Below, piece after piece: positions 1-8,427 of a DNA stretch of 51,982 nucleotides; positions within the stretch are counted from its first letter, which is position 1, and each line of letters starts with the position of its first letter. Source of the stretch: Allobosea sp. (GTDB lineage Bacteria > Pseudomonadota > Alphaproteobacteria > Rhizobiales > Beijerinckiaceae); NCBI RefSeq assembly GCF_017308075.1, contig NZ_JAFKFX010000038.1, positions 1 to 51,982 on the forward strand, read 5' to 3'. The position numbers and the translations under genes are program-made. The notes beneath the pieces are model-generated. The model had not been told where the DNA came from. It was given only the letters and a program-made list of their open reading frames with translations, and did not search any database.

Positions 1-533
1 GCATGGCCGCGCGAGCTGTCGTCGTCGTCGAGCTTTCCGCGCATGATCGCGATCTGCTTGATGATCTCCGAGATGCCCTGGAAGACGAGCATCACGAAGC
101 CGATCACGACCAGGCCCTTGGCCGGCCATTGCGGCAGGCCGCCGGCCGAGAGCGACTGCTCGTTGATCGCATAGGAGCGCAGGAAGAACGGCACCGAATG
201 GTAGACGATGAGCAGGGCGAACGGCATCAGGAAGAGCACATGGCCGAGCAGCTCGATCCATTGCCGGACCCGCTTCGGGAGCATGCTGTTCACGATGTCG
301 ATGCGGATATGCTCCTTCACCTGCAGCGTCCAGGAGGCGCAGAGCAGGAAGACCGCGCCGAACAGCATCCATTGCAGCTCGAGCCAGGCGTTCGACGAGA
401 CGCTGAAGACCTTTCGGACGATGGCATTCATCGTCGCCACGAGAACCGCAACGAGGATCAGCCAGGCGATCTTCTTGCCGATCTGGCCGTTGACCGTTTC
501 GATGAACCGGCTGATCGCGAGGAGCTGTTTCAT
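1..533 (-). CDS. TRAP transporter small permease, DctQ family (3' end outside window)
   Basis: Reading the minus strand from the ATG at 533 gives an open frame to the window edge with no stop, about 177 residues seen. It begins MKQLLAISRFIETVNG and has four hydrophobic helices, the DctQ layout: one near residues 20-40 with an internal arginine, one at about 50-70, one at about 90-110 and one at about 140-160. DctQ is the small membrane subunit of tripartite periplasmic transporters. It pairs with the large permease DctM, which would lie just beyond the left edge. The start codon overlaps the stop of the upstream FAD oxidase as ATGA (530-533), so the two are translationally coupled. A TakP-like binding protein at 7284-8372 is the likely partner. 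The family is clear; the substrate is inferred only. Confidence 0.9.
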   Translation of the reverse strand, partial: MKQLLAISRFIETVNGQIGKKIAWLILVAVLVATMNAIVRKVFSVSSNAWLELQWMLFGAVFLLCASWTLQVKEHIRIDIVNSMLPKRVRQWIELLGHVLFLMPFALLIVYHSVPFFLRSYAINEQSLSAGGLPQWPAKGLVVIGFVMLVFQGISEIIKQIAIMRGKLDDDDSSRGH

Positions 534-2032
534 ACCGTCTCCGACAGGTTGTCGAGGAGATCGCTCCTCAGCACTTTCTGGGGGTTCATCAGGTTCAGCG
601 GATCGAAGCAGCGCTTCAGCCGCACCATCATTTCGAGCTCGATCGGACTCTTGTAGTGCTGCAGTTCGGTGATCCGCAGGCGTCCAACGCCATGCTCGGC
701 AGTAATCGAGCCGCCGAGCCGCGAGACGATGTCATGGACGATCCGGTTCACTTCCGGCAGCCGGGCCTGCCAGAGATCGGCGGGCTCGCCCTCGGCCTGG
801 ATCGGGTTGAAATGGATGTTGCCGTCGCCGAGATGGCCGAAGGCGAAGGAACGGATGCCGGGAAAGCGCTGCGACAGCGCGGCATTCGCTTCCGCGATGA
901 AGCGGTCGACCTGGGAGATTGGCACCGAGACGTCGTGCTTGAACGACGATCCCTCCAGCCGCTGCCCCTCCGGAGCGCCTTCGCGGATGCGCCAGAGCGC
1001 GGCGGCCTGGGCGGCCGAGGAGGCGATGACGCCGTCGAGCAGCTCTTCGGCCTCGAGCCCCGCCTCGAAAACCGGGAGCAGCCGCGCTTCCAGCGCTTCG
1101 GCGGCGCCTTGGCCGGCGAGTTCGAGCAGCAGATACCAGGGATAGGCTTGCGCCAACGGATCCTGGATCTGGCTGTTGTGCTTGCGCGCGATCTCGACGC
1201 AGGCGCGCTCCATCAGTTCGCAGGAGGTGATGGACTCGCCGAGCGCGGCCTTGGCACGGCGCAGCCAGGCGACGGCCTGCGCCGGCGAGTTCGTCGCGAG
1301 AAAGGCGGTGGCCGTCGCTTCCGGCAAGGGCAGGAGTTTCAGCGTGGCTCCGGTGATGATGCCGAGCGTGCCTTCGGCGCCGATGAAGATCTGCTTCAGA
1401 TCGTAGCCGGCATTGTCCTTGCGCAAGCCGCGCAGCCCGTCCCAGATGCGTCCATCCGGCAGCACGACTTCGAGGCCCGCCACGAGATTGCGGGCCGTGC
1501 CATAACGGACCGCCTGGACGCCGCCGGCATTGGTCGAGAGATTGCCGCCGATCTGGCAGCTGCCTTCGGCTCCGAGGCTGAGCGGGAAGAGCCGGCCGGC
1601 ATCGCGCGCCGCGTCCTGGATGCTCGCCAGCACGCAGCCGGCATCGACGGTGATCGTATCGTTGTCGAGATCGAGGGCCCGGATGCGGTTCATCCGCGTC
1701 GTCGAGATCACGATCTCGGAATCGTCGCCATGCGGCTGGCTCGCGCCGGTCAGGCCGGTATTGCCGCCCTGCGGGACGATCGGCGTGCGGGTGCGGTGGC
1801 AGATCGCCACGACCGCGGCGAGCTCGGCGGTGTTCGCCGGCTGCACGACGAGCGGTACGCGGCCCTGCCAGCCGTCGCGCCAGGCCACCATCAGTGGCTG
1901 CATCTGGTCGCGATCGGTGATCATACCGCGCTCGCCGACAATCGCGCGGATCGGCTCGAGAAGTTCCCTGGCGAAGCAGGCGGGATCGCGCAGCAAGCCG
2001 CCGGCGCCGGCGCCGCTCGAGTTCTCAGCCAT
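530..2032 (-). CDS. FAD-binding 2-hydroxyacid dehydrogenase (GlcD / D-2-hydroxyglutarate dehydrogenase type)
   Basis: A 500-residue flavoprotein of the VAO/PCMH superfamily. The N-terminal half carries the FAD-binding segment PQGGNTGLTG and a second nucleotide-contact region GGNLSTNAGG. The C-terminal half carries FGHLGDGNIHFN and EHGVGR, the metal and substrate-binding histidine motifs of D-lactate, glycolate and D-2-hydroxyglutarate dehydrogenases. Members oxidise a D-2-hydroxyacid to the 2-oxoacid and pass electrons to ETF, cytochrome or quinone. I place the start at 2032, because AAGGAGG lies 6-7 nt upstream; an in-frame upstream ATG at 2074 has no such signal. It follows the SDR gene and couples to dctQ, so its substrate is probably imported by the TRAP system. 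The exact substrate cannot be read from sequence. Confidence 0.92.
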   Translation of the reverse strand: MAENSSGAGAGGLLRDPACFARELLEPIRAIVGERGMITDRDQMQPLMVAWRDGWQGRVPLVVQPANTAELAAVVAICHRTRTPIVPQGGNTGLTGASQPHGDDSEIVISTTRMNRIRALDLDNDTITVDAGCVLASIQDAARDAGRLFPLSLGAEGSCQIGGNLSTNAGGVQAVRYGTARNLVAGLEVVLPDGRIWDGLRGLRKDNAGYDLKQIFIGAEGTLGIITGATLKLLPLPEATATAFLATNSPAQAVAWLRRAKAALGESITSCELMERACVEIARKHNSQIQDPLAQAYPWYLLLELAGQGAAEALEARLLPVFEAGLEAEELLDGVIASSAAQAAALWRIREGAPEGQRLEGSSFKHDVSVPISQVDRFIAEANAALSQRFPGIRSFAFGHLGDGNIHFNPIQAEGEPADLWQARLPEVNRIVHDIVSRLGGSITAEHGVGRLRITELQHYKSPIELEMMVRLKRCFDPLNLMNPQKVLRSDLLDNLSETV

Positions 2033-2133
2033 ATTCGTCCTCCTTCGCAGGGAAACGCAGGCACTGGTCGGCATGGCCGACCAGCCCCAGATGAAGGGCG
2101 GAAGCGTTGCAGTGCTTCAGGCCCGAAGCGGCT

Positions 2134-2880
2134 TCAGACGCTGCGGCCGCCATCGATGTCGAGGACCACCCCGGTCAGGAACGAGGCTTCGTCGGAGGCG
2201 AGATAGAGCGCGGCATTGGCCACGTCCTCGGGCTGGCCGAGACGGCCGAGCGGCACGATCCCGCGCATCTGGTCGCGCATTTCAGGGGAATCCGTGCCGA
2301 GGAAGGTCGCGAGCAGCGGCGTTTCCGTCGCGACCGGCGCCAGCGCGCAGACACGGATGCGATCGGGCGCCAGTTCGAGCGCCAGCGTCTTGGTGACGTT
2401 ATGCACCGCGCCCTTGCTGGCATTGTACCAGGCGAGCCCGGGGCGCGGCCGGTTCCCCGCCGTCGAGCCGACATTGAGGATGACGCCGCCGCCCTGGCCG
2501 CGCATCACTGGGACGGTCGCGTTGCAGTAGTGGAAGATCGATTTCAGATTGACGGCGAAGACGCGATCGAACTCGGCTTCGGAAACGGCCTCGAACGGCC
2601 CCTTGGCGTGACTGGAACCGGCATTGTTGATCAGGATGTCCAGCCGGCCGAAGGCCTCGACGGTCCGGGCCACGGAAGCCTGCACCTCGTCCGCCTTGGT
2701 CACGTCAGCCCGGATCGCGATGGCGGCAGCGCCGAAGCGGGCGGCGGTCCCGGCCGCAGCATCCCCGTTCCAGTCGACGACGGCGACCCTGGCGCCTTCC
2801 GCCACGAAACGCTCGACCATGGCCAGGCCGAGCCCGGATGCCGCACCCGTCACGAGCGCGACGCGATCCTTCAGACGCAT
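2134..2880 (-). CDS. SDR family NAD(P)-dependent oxidoreductase
   Basis: A 248-residue classical short-chain dehydrogenase. It shows the cofactor motif TGAASGLG near residue 12, NNAG, a Ser in NVGST and the catalytic pair in WYNASKG (Tyr and Lys four apart). The C-terminal TGVVLDIDGG is typical of FabG-like SDRs. The start at 2880 has a purine-rich GGAAGGAAA ribosome site; the frame stays open further upstream but codes implausible sequence there. It is first in a co-directional set with the FAD dehydrogenase (gap about 100 nt) and dctQ. A second dehydrogenase acting on a hydroxyacid or alcohol intermediate of the same pathway is a reasonable inference. The true substrate is unknown. Confidence 0.92.
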   Translation of the reverse strand: MRLKDRVALVTGAASGLGLAMVERFVAEGARVAVVDWNGDAAAGTAARFGAAAIAIRADVTKADEVQASVARTVEAFGRLDILINNAGSSHAKGPFEAVSEAEFDRVFAVNLKSIFHYCNATVPVMRGQGGGVILNVGSTAGNRPRPGLAWYNASKGAVHNVTKTLALELAPDRIRVCALAPVATETPLLATFLGTDSPEMRDQMRGIVPLGRLGQPEDVANAALYLASDEASFLTGVVLDIDGGRSV

Positions 2881-3027
2881 CGACGTTTCCTTCCTTCCGC
2901 CTGCAGGCGGTTCCCGGCTTGTCCGGGCCGTTGGAGGGGCCTCGACGACCAGGCTCGCCTGATCGTCGCACCCGCGTTTGTTCCATCTGGCGGACGTCAC
3001 CACCCTCGGGCCAGCCGAGCCTGGCGC

Positions 3028-3041
3028 ATAGCAGCTATAAG
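3028..3041 (+). promoter_or_regulatory. candidate LysR-type operator upstream of the SDR operon
   Basis: The 14-mer ATAGCAGCTATAAG contains the palindrome ATAGC-A-GCTAT. It matches ATAAGAGCTATAAC (minus strand, 4083-4096) at 11 of 14 positions. The two sites sit in front of the two transcription units flanking the LysR gene. This suggests a shared site for that regulator; binding is inferred, not shown. The TATAGC core could also be a -10 element. Confidence 0.4.
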
Positions 3042-3060
3042 CAAAAAGGCAGGGGTTCTT

Positions 3061-4047
3061 TCAGCCGACCGCTTCGGGGCTCTCCCGATCGGGACGCGGC
3101 CGCGGGCGAGGGCCTTCGAGATTGCGGGTGACGCCACGCAGAATGTCGAGCGGCACCAGGCGCGCCACCTCATCCTGCACGATCCGCATCACCGCGCGCG
3201 TCAGCGGCGTGATCGGCTGGTTCGCCGGCGTCGCGAGCACGAGCAGCGCGCGCATCGCGGAGGAGCGGAACGGACGCACGCGGAGCCTTCCGTCCCGGAC
3301 CTCCCGGTGCACTGCGCCAAAAGGTAGCACCGTCGGGCCGACGCCGCGCTCGACCAATTGCTTCAGTGCCGCGACGCAATCGACCTCCGTCAGCACGCGC
3401 GGACGCACGCCTTCGGCGGCGCAGGCGGCATCGACCACCCGGCGCAGTCCGTTCTCCGGTCCTGGCAGGACGCAGGCGCGGCTCGCCAGTTCGGGCAGCG
3501 ACACCGGTTCGAGCGTGGCGTCGGCACGCGTCGATGGCGGCTCGACCATGAACAGGTCCTCGAGCATCAGAGGCGTCGCGATCAGGCTGCGGCTGCTGCG
3601 CGCATCATAGAGCACGGCGATGTCGACCCGCGCGGCCTCGGTCCATTCGAGCAGCACGGCGCTGAAGGCCTCGCGCAGTCGCAGCTGTGCGCGCGGGAAC
3701 TCGGCGGCGAAGCGCAGCGCAAGATCCGCCCCCATGCTGGCCGAGAGCGAGGGCGGCATGCCGAGCGAGACGCTGCCGGTGTTGTCGATCGCTCCTGCGG
3801 CGAGTTCGGTGCGGACATCGGCCAGGCGCCGCATCACGTCCTGCGCCACCTCCTCGAAACGGCGCCCGGCATCGGTGAGCGAGACGCCGCGGCCATGGCG
3901 ATAAAGCAGGTTCTGCTGCAGCGAGGCCTCGAGATTGCCGATCTGGCGGCTGAGCGCCGGCTGGCTGATGCCGAGCCGGACCGCGGCCCGCGACAGGCTG
4001 CCTGCCGCGACCGTTTCGAGAAAATAGCGGATCTGCTGGAGGTCCAT
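3061..4047 (-). CDS. LysR family transcriptional regulator
   Basis: A 328-residue LTTR. The N-terminal winged helix-turn-helix is plain: MDLQQIRYFLETVAAGS, then AAVRLGISQPALSRQIGNLE, then LTDAGRRF. The rest is a LysR substrate-binding domain of about 200 residues, followed by an Arg/Pro-rich tail after residue 305. LTTRs usually bind a pathway metabolite and act on a divergent promoter and on their own. Here the divergent neighbour is the CoA-transferase operon, and the SDR – FAD oxidase – dctQ set lies directly downstream. A shared motif appears in both intergenic regions (3028-3041 and 4083-4096). It probably controls the organic-acid genes; the inducer is unknown. Confidence 0.95.
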   Translation of the reverse strand: MDLQQIRYFLETVAAGSLSRAAVRLGISQPALSRQIGNLEASLQQNLLYRHGRGVSLTDAGRRFEEVAQDVMRRLADVRTELAAGAIDNTGSVSLGMPPSLSASMGADLALRFAAEFPRAQLRLREAFSAVLLEWTEAARVDIAVLYDARSSRSLIATPLMLEDLFMVEPPSTRADATLEPVSLPELASRACVLPGPENGLRRVVDAACAAEGVRPRVLTEVDCVAALKQLVERGVGPTVLPFGAVHREVRDGRLRVRPFRSSAMRALLVLATPANQPITPLTRAVMRIVQDEVARLVPLDILRGVTRNLEGPRPRPRPDRESPEAVG

Positions 4048-4074
4048 CGCTGCGGTCTCTTCGTGCCGCCTCTC

Positions 4075-4102
4075 TGGTAGCGGTTATAGCTCTTATCTAC
4101 CA
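4075..4102. promoter_or_regulatory. divergent LysR / CoA-transferase control region with inverted repeat
   Basis: TGGTAG (4075-4080) and CTACCA (4097-4102) form perfect 6-nt inverted arms around a 16-nt AT-richer core. The core holds the minus-strand 14-mer ATAAGAGCTATAAC (4083-4096), which resembles the site at 3028. It lies 28 nt upstream of the LysR start and about 180 nt upstream of the CoA-transferase start, where an autoregulatory LTTR box is expected. Confidence 0.45.
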
Positions 4103-4283
4103 GACTGCATGGCCGATCCGGCCGGGATCGCTAGGTTGCGGGCCGAAGTGACCGCACCTGCCCGTCGACCTGAGCGCAAGGGAGCGGCGAAAGAGGAGGA
4201 AGACCTGGGATGTCGCCCCACCTGCCGGCAGATTGCCTCTCCAAGGGCCAAGAGCCCCTGCTCTTCGCCGGGTCTCTAACGCG

Positions 4284-5501
4284 ATGAGCACGATCCTGAA
4301 CGGGCTTCGCGTCGTCGAGGTCTCCGCCTTCATCGCAGCCCCGCTGGGCGGCATGACACTGGCGCAGCTCGGCGCCGAGGTGATCCGCATCGACCCGATC
4401 GGCGGCAATATCGACTATCGCCGCTGGCCGCTCGCTCCCTCCGGCGCCAGCCTCTATTGGGCCAGTCTCAACAAGGGCAAGCGCTCGGTCGCAATCGCCC
4501 TCGACAAGCCGGAGGGCCAGGAGCTGGCAAGCGCCCTGATCGCCCAGCCCGGAGAGGATGCCGGCATCCTGCTGACCAATCTGCCGGCCAGCGGCTGGAT
4601 GGGTCACGATGTCCTGTCGCAGCGCCGCGACGACCTGATCAGCCTGCGGCTGACGGGCAATCACGACGGCAGCGGCGCCGTCGACTACACGGTGAACTGC
4701 GCCTCGGGCTTTCCGCTGGCGACCGGCGTCGGCGCCGAGCCGGTCAACCATGTCCTGCCGGCCTGGGACATCGCGGCCGGGCTCTATCTCGCGACCGGGC
4801 TGCTCGCGGCGGAGCGGGCGCGGCGCCTCGACGGCAAGGGCCGGCAGGTTTCGCTCGCGCTCTCGGACGTGATGCTCGCGAGCGTCGGCAATCTCGGCTA
4901 CATCGCCGACTATCAGGTCAATGGCGCGGTGCGCCAGCCGCTCGGCAATGATCTCTATGGCGCGCTCGGCCGCGACTTCGCCACCGCCGATGGGCGGCAT
5001 GTCATGATCGTCGCGATCTCCAACCGGCAATGGCATGCGATCGGCCGCGCCACCGGCCTGGCCGAGAAGCTCGCCATGATCGGCCCGATGATGGATGCCG
5101 ATCTCAACACCGAAGGCGGCCGCTTCACCGCGCGCGCCGCGATCTTCGCCGTGCTCGAACGCTGGTGCGCCGCGCGCAGCCTCGCCGAGATCGAAGCCGC
5201 CTTCGACGGCACCGGCGTGCTCTGGGGCCCCTATCGGGACTTCGGACAGCTGGTCCGCGAGGATGCACGCTGCTCGGTAGCGAACCCGATGTTCGGCACG
5301 ATCGAGCAGCCCGGCGCCGGCCCGATCCTGGCGCCCGGCTCGCCTCTAGCCTTTTCGGCCGCAGCGCGCCGCCCGCCCTTGCCCGCGCCGCAACTCGGCC
5401 AGGACACCGAGGCCGTGCTCGCCGACAGGCTGGGGCTCTCGACCGCCGCCATCGGCAAGCTTCTCCAGACCGGCATCGTCGCCGGTCCCCGTACCGCCTG
5501 A
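4284..5501 (+). CDS. class III CoA-transferase (CaiB/BaiF family)
   Basis: A 405-residue CaiB/BaiF protein. The N-terminus GLRVVEVSAFIAAPLGGMTLAQLGAEVIRI is the family Rossmann-like start. The Asp in PAWDIAAGLYLATGLL sits where the acyl-enzyme aspartate of formyl-CoA and succinyl-CoA:dicarboxylate transferases lies. Such enzymes move CoA from one acyl-CoA, often succinyl-CoA, to a free acid. I chose ATG 4284 because the homologous start follows at once; 17 extra in-frame codons upstream look non-coding. The acyl-CoA dehydrogenase begins 14 nt after the stop, so the pair would activate an acid and then desaturate it. Glutarate, methylsuccinate or mesaconate-type substrates are possible. Confidence 0.93.
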   Translation: MSTILNGLRVVEVSAFIAAPLGGMTLAQLGAEVIRIDPIGGNIDYRRWPLAPSGASLYWASLNKGKRSVAIALDKPEGQELASALIAQPGEDAGILLTNLPASGWMGHDVLSQRRDDLISLRLTGNHDGSGAVDYTVNCASGFPLATGVGAEPVNHVLPAWDIAAGLYLATGLLAAERARRLDGKGRQVSLALSDVMLASVGNLGYIADYQVNGAVRQPLGNDLYGALGRDFATADGRHVMIVAISNRQWHAIGRATGLAEKLAMIGPMMDADLNTEGGRFTARAAIFAVLERWCAARSLAEIEAAFDGTGVLWGPYRDFGQLVREDARCSVANPMFGTIEQPGAGPILAPGSPLAFSAAARRPPLPAPQLGQDTEAVLADRLGLSTAAIGKLLQTGIVAGPRTA

Positions 5502-5515
5502 TTTCGGGATCGATC

Positions 5516-7177
5516 ATGCCCAAGACGACCGACCACGACGCGTTGCTCGCGAGCTGCGCCTCCCTGCTTTCCGACGCCGAAACCCTGCACGCGGCGACGC
5601 GTGCCGCGGTCGCACAATCGCTGGCGCCGAGCGGGCGGGTCGATGCCGGCCTCGTCGAGGCGCATCAGTTCGCCGCCCATGGCTTCGCCTGGCAGGGCAC
5701 CTATGTCGAGGCGCTGCGCCAGACCCTCGCCTGGGCCGAGCGCCTCGCCGCCGACGGCCGTCTCAGCCCGGCCGACGCGGCCATGCTGCATCTGGGCTTC
5801 GCCGAATACGGCGCCCAGCTCGCCGGCGGCATCGCCATGAGCCAGACCGAAACCGTGCGACCCTCGGATATGGGCGTGGCGGCGGATGTCGTCGCAGCCT
5901 TCGCCGCCGAGCCGGCGCTGACGCGGCTCGCGCACGCCCCGACGCTCGAAGCGGCGAGGCGGACGCTTTCCGGCGAGCTGGCCGAAGGCAGGTTCGGGAC
6001 GCTCGGCCTCGACGACGAGATCCTCGAGGCGACCCGCGAGCAGTTCCTGCGCTTCGCTGCGAGCGAGGTCACACCCCATGCGCCGGGCTGGCACGCCCGT
6101 GACGAGCTGATCCCGCTGGAGCTCGTACAGAAGCTGGCCGATATGGGCGTGTTCGGTCTGACGATCCCGGAGGATTATGGCGGCACCGGCCTCGGCAAGG
6201 TGGCGATGTGCCTGGTCTCCGAGGCGCTGAGCGGCGGCTATATCGGCGTCGGCTCGCTCGGCACCCGCTCCGAGATCGCCGGCGAGCTGATCAGGCTCGG
6301 CGGCACCGAGGAGCAGAAGGCGCGCTGGCTCCCCAGCCTCGCATCGGGCGAAATCCTGCCGACCGCGGTGTTCACCGAGCCGAACACCGGCTCCGATCTC
6401 GGCAGCCTGCGGACGCGGGCGGCACGCGAGGGCGATGTCTATCGCGTCTACGGCGCCAAGACCTGGATCACCCATGGCGCCCGCTCCGACCTGATGACCC
6501 TGCTCGTGCGCACCGACCCGCAGAGCACGGATTATCGCGGCCTGTCGATGCTGCTGGCGGAGAAGCCGCGCGGCAGCGAGGCCGACCCGTTCCCGGCACC
6601 GGGCATGAGCGGCACCGAGATTCCCGTGCTCGGCTATCGCGGCATGAAGGAATACGAGATCTCCTTCGACGGTTTCGAGGTGCCGGCCTCGAGCCTGCTC
6701 GGCGGTGTCGAGGGCCAGGGCTTCAAGCAGTTGATGGAGACCTTCGAGAGCGCCCGGATTCAGACGGCGGCCCGCGCGCTCGGCGTCGCCCAGAATGCGC
6801 TCGAGCTCGGCCTCGCCTATGCGCAGAGCCGGGTCCAGTTCGGCAAGGCGCTGCTCGCATTCCCACGCGTCCATGCCAAGCTCGCCTTCATGGCGACCGA
6901 GACGATGATGGCAAGGCAGCTGTCCTATTTCGCCGCGCGGCAGAAGGATGCCGACCGGCGCTGCGACATCGAGGCCGGCATGGCCAAGCTGCTCGCCGCC
7001 CGCGTCGCCTTCGCCAATGCCGATTGCGCTTTGCAGATCCATGGCGGCAACGGCTATGCGCTCGAGTACCCGATCAGCCGCGTGCTCTGCGACGCCCGCA
7101 TCCTGTCGATCTTCGAGGGCGCGGCCGAGATCCAGGCCCAGGTCATCGCGCGCGGCCTGCTCAGCCGCGCCAACTGA
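5516..7177 (+). CDS. acyl-CoA dehydrogenase with long N-terminal extension, (2S)-methylsuccinyl-CoA dehydrogenase-like
   Basis: A 553-residue protein, while ordinary acyl-CoA dehydrogenases have about 385. The catalytic fold starts near residue 165 and contains PEDYGGTGLG, FTEPNTGSDLGS, KTWITHGARSD and QFGKAL. Near the C-terminus Glu534 in IFEGAAEIQ occupies the MCAD-type base position. The first 150 residues, with HQFAAHGFAWQGTYVEALRQ and MSQTETVRPSDMG, resemble the extension I recall from (2S)-methylsuccinyl-CoA dehydrogenase (Mcd) of the ethylmalonyl-CoA pathway. It follows the class III CoA-transferase closely and ends at a strong terminator. A paralogue acting on another branched or dicarboxylic acyl-CoA is equally possible, since no other ethylmalonyl-CoA pathway gene is in the window. 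Confidence 0.9.
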   Translation: MPKTTDHDALLASCASLLSDAETLHAATRAAVAQSLAPSGRVDAGLVEAHQFAAHGFAWQGTYVEALRQTLAWAERLAADGRLSPADAAMLHLGFAEYGAQLAGGIAMSQTETVRPSDMGVAADVVAAFAAEPALTRLAHAPTLEAARRTLSGELAEGRFGTLGLDDEILEATREQFLRFAASEVTPHAPGWHARDELIPLELVQKLADMGVFGLTIPEDYGGTGLGKVAMCLVSEALSGGYIGVGSLGTRSEIAGELIRLGGTEEQKARWLPSLASGEILPTAVFTEPNTGSDLGSLRTRAAREGDVYRVYGAKTWITHGARSDLMTLLVRTDPQSTDYRGLSMLLAEKPRGSEADPFPAPGMSGTEIPVLGYRGMKEYEISFDGFEVPASSLLGGVEGQGFKQLMETFESARIQTAARALGVAQNALELGLAYAQSRVQFGKALLAFPRVHAKLAFMATETMMARQLSYFAARQKDADRRCDIEAGMAKLLAARVAFANADCALQIHGGNGYALEYPISRVLCDARILSIFEGAAEIQAQVIARGLLSRAN

Positions 7178-7197
7178 AGCGCCGCGGGCAAAAGAAA

Positions 7198-7220
7198 AGC
7201 AGGCTGCACCGCAGCCTGCT
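7198..7220 (-). terminator. Rho-independent terminator for the TRAP binding-protein gene
   Basis: AGCAGGCTGC (7198-7207) and GCAGCCTGCT (7211-7220) pair perfectly over 10 bp with a 3-nt loop. Read on the minus strand the stem is followed by TTTTCTTTT, so it should stop transcription coming from the dctP-like gene. Confidence 0.75.
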
Positions 7221-7243
7221 CCATCTTCGTTCCGACATCCGCA

Positions 7244-7284
7244 CCCGGCCCGGGCAGCCTGCGCTGCCCGGGCCGGGGCTTTTT
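7244..7284 (+). terminator. Rho-independent terminator for the CoA-transferase/acyl-CoA dehydrogenase operon
   Basis: CCCGGCCCGGGCAGC (7244-7258) pairs perfectly with GCTGCCCGGGCCGGG (7263-7277) around a 4-nt loop, followed by GC and five T residues. It overlaps the stop codon of the convergent dctP-like gene. Confidence 0.85.
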
Positions 7285-8372
7285 CAGCGCCGGATCGCCC
7301 GCAGGGCGACCGTGTCGTAGGAGTATTCGGAGACCTGGTTCCAGGTCGCCGATTCCGTCTGGAAGCGGCGCATGCTGTCATAGAGCTTCTTGAAATCGGC
7401 GTTCTTGGCCGAGAGCTCGTCATAGAGCTCCATCGCCGCCTTGTGAGCGGCGTCGATGACCTCGGCCGGGAACGGACGCAGCTTGGCGCCGCTGGCGACG
7501 ACGCGGCGCAGGGCCGGCGGGTTCAGCACGTCGTAGCGCGCCACGGTGTCGACGTTTGCAAGCGCAGCCGAGGCGGTCAGCGCTGCCTGGTAGTGCTTCG
7601 GCAGCTTCTCCCACTGTTCGACATTGATGAAGAAGTGCTCCAGCGAGGTGCCGTCCCAGAAGCCGGGGTAGTAGTAGTACGGCGCGACGCGATAGAGGCC
7701 GAGCTTCTCGTCGTCATAGGGGCCGTTGAACTCGGCCGCGTCGATCGTGCCGCGCTCGAGCGCCGGGTAGATGTCGCCGCCACCGACCTGCTGCGGCACC
7801 GCGCCGAGCTTGGCCAGAATGCTGCCGCCGAGGCCGGAAATGCGGAACTTCAGACCCTTGAGGTCGTCGACGCTCTTGATCTCCTTGCGGAACCAGCCAC
7901 CCATCTGGCAGCCGGTGTTGCCGCCCGGCAGGCCGACGACATTGTGTTTGCGGAAGAACTCGTCGAGCAGCACCTTGCCTTCGCCATGATAGGCCCAGGC
8001 GTTCTGCTGGCGCGTATTCAGGCCGAAGGGAATATGGGTGCCGATCGCGAAGGTCGGGTCCTTGCCGACATAGTAATAGGCCGCGGTGTGGCAGATCTCG
8101 ACCGTACCGTTGCTCACCGCATCGAGCGCCTGGAGCGCCGGGACCACCTCGCCGGCCGCGAAGACCTGGATCTGGAACTTGCCGTCGGTCGCTTCGGCGA
8201 GGTTCTTCGCCATCACCTCGGCCGAGCCATAGAGCACGTCGATATTCTTCGGGAAGCTGGAAACCAGCCGCCAGCGGATCGTGGGTGCGCTCTGCGCGAT
8301 GGCCGGCGCCGCGATCGCTGCACTGCCGATCGCACCGGCCGCAGCCGTTTTCAGAAAGTCGCGTTTCCTCAT
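7284..8372 (-). CDS. TRAP transporter substrate-binding protein, DctP family, TakP-like
   Basis: A 362-residue periplasmic protein. Its signal peptide starts MRKRDFLKTAAAGA, a Tat-like motif with Lys-Arg where Arg-Arg is usual, and probably ends after AIAQ. Segments FAAGEVVPALQALDAVSNGT, YYYVG, LPGGNTGCQMGGWFRKEI, GGDIYPALERGTIDAAE and PYYYYPGFW closely recall TakP, the Rhodobacter 2-oxoacid TRAP receptor. The Arg in GGWFRKEI is the expected carboxylate clamp. A 2-oxoacid or 2-hydroxyacid ligand is therefore likely. Its membrane partners are not adjacent; dctQ lies at 1-533 on the same strand. It is divergent from the aldehyde dehydrogenase operon across an operator-like palindrome. Confidence 0.93.
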   Translation of the reverse strand: MRKRDFLKTAAAGAIGSAAIAAPAIAQSAPTIRWRLVSSFPKNIDVLYGSAEVMAKNLAEATDGKFQIQVFAAGEVVPALQALDAVSNGTVEICHTAAYYYVGKDPTFAIGTHIPFGLNTRQQNAWAYHGEGKVLLDEFFRKHNVVGLPGGNTGCQMGGWFRKEIKSVDDLKGLKFRISGLGGSILAKLGAVPQQVGGGDIYPALERGTIDAAEFNGPYDDEKLGLYRVAPYYYYPGFWDGTSLEHFFINVEQWEKLPKHYQAALTASAALANVDTVARYDVLNPPALRRVVASGAKLRPFPAEVIDAAHKAAMELYDELSAKNADFKKLYDSMRRFQTESATWNQVSEYSYDTVALRAIRR

Positions 8373-8410
8373 TGCTTCCTCCGGATACCTCTCGATGGTC
8401 GAGCAGGTTT

Positions 8411-8427
8411 AATTCATTGTATGAATT
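8411..8427. promoter_or_regulatory. operator-like palindrome in the dctP / aldehyde dehydrogenase divergent promoter
   Basis: AATTCAT-TGT-ATGAATT is a perfect 7-nt inverted repeat with a 3-nt centre, in a strikingly AT-rich stretch (8409-8442) of an otherwise GC-rich window. Extra half-sites follow: AATTCAA at 8431 and AATTCAT at 8471. It lies 39 nt upstream of the dctP-like start and 107 nt upstream of the aldehyde dehydrogenase start. The IclR protein at 13737 is the nearest candidate ligand; a GntR protein encoded elsewhere is also possible. Confidence 0.55.

Noticed and set aside
5231-7423. A 730-codon minus-strand frame across the acyl-CoA dehydrogenase
   Set aside because: Same shadow effect. 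It crosses two genes and the terminators, and its composition is not protein-like.
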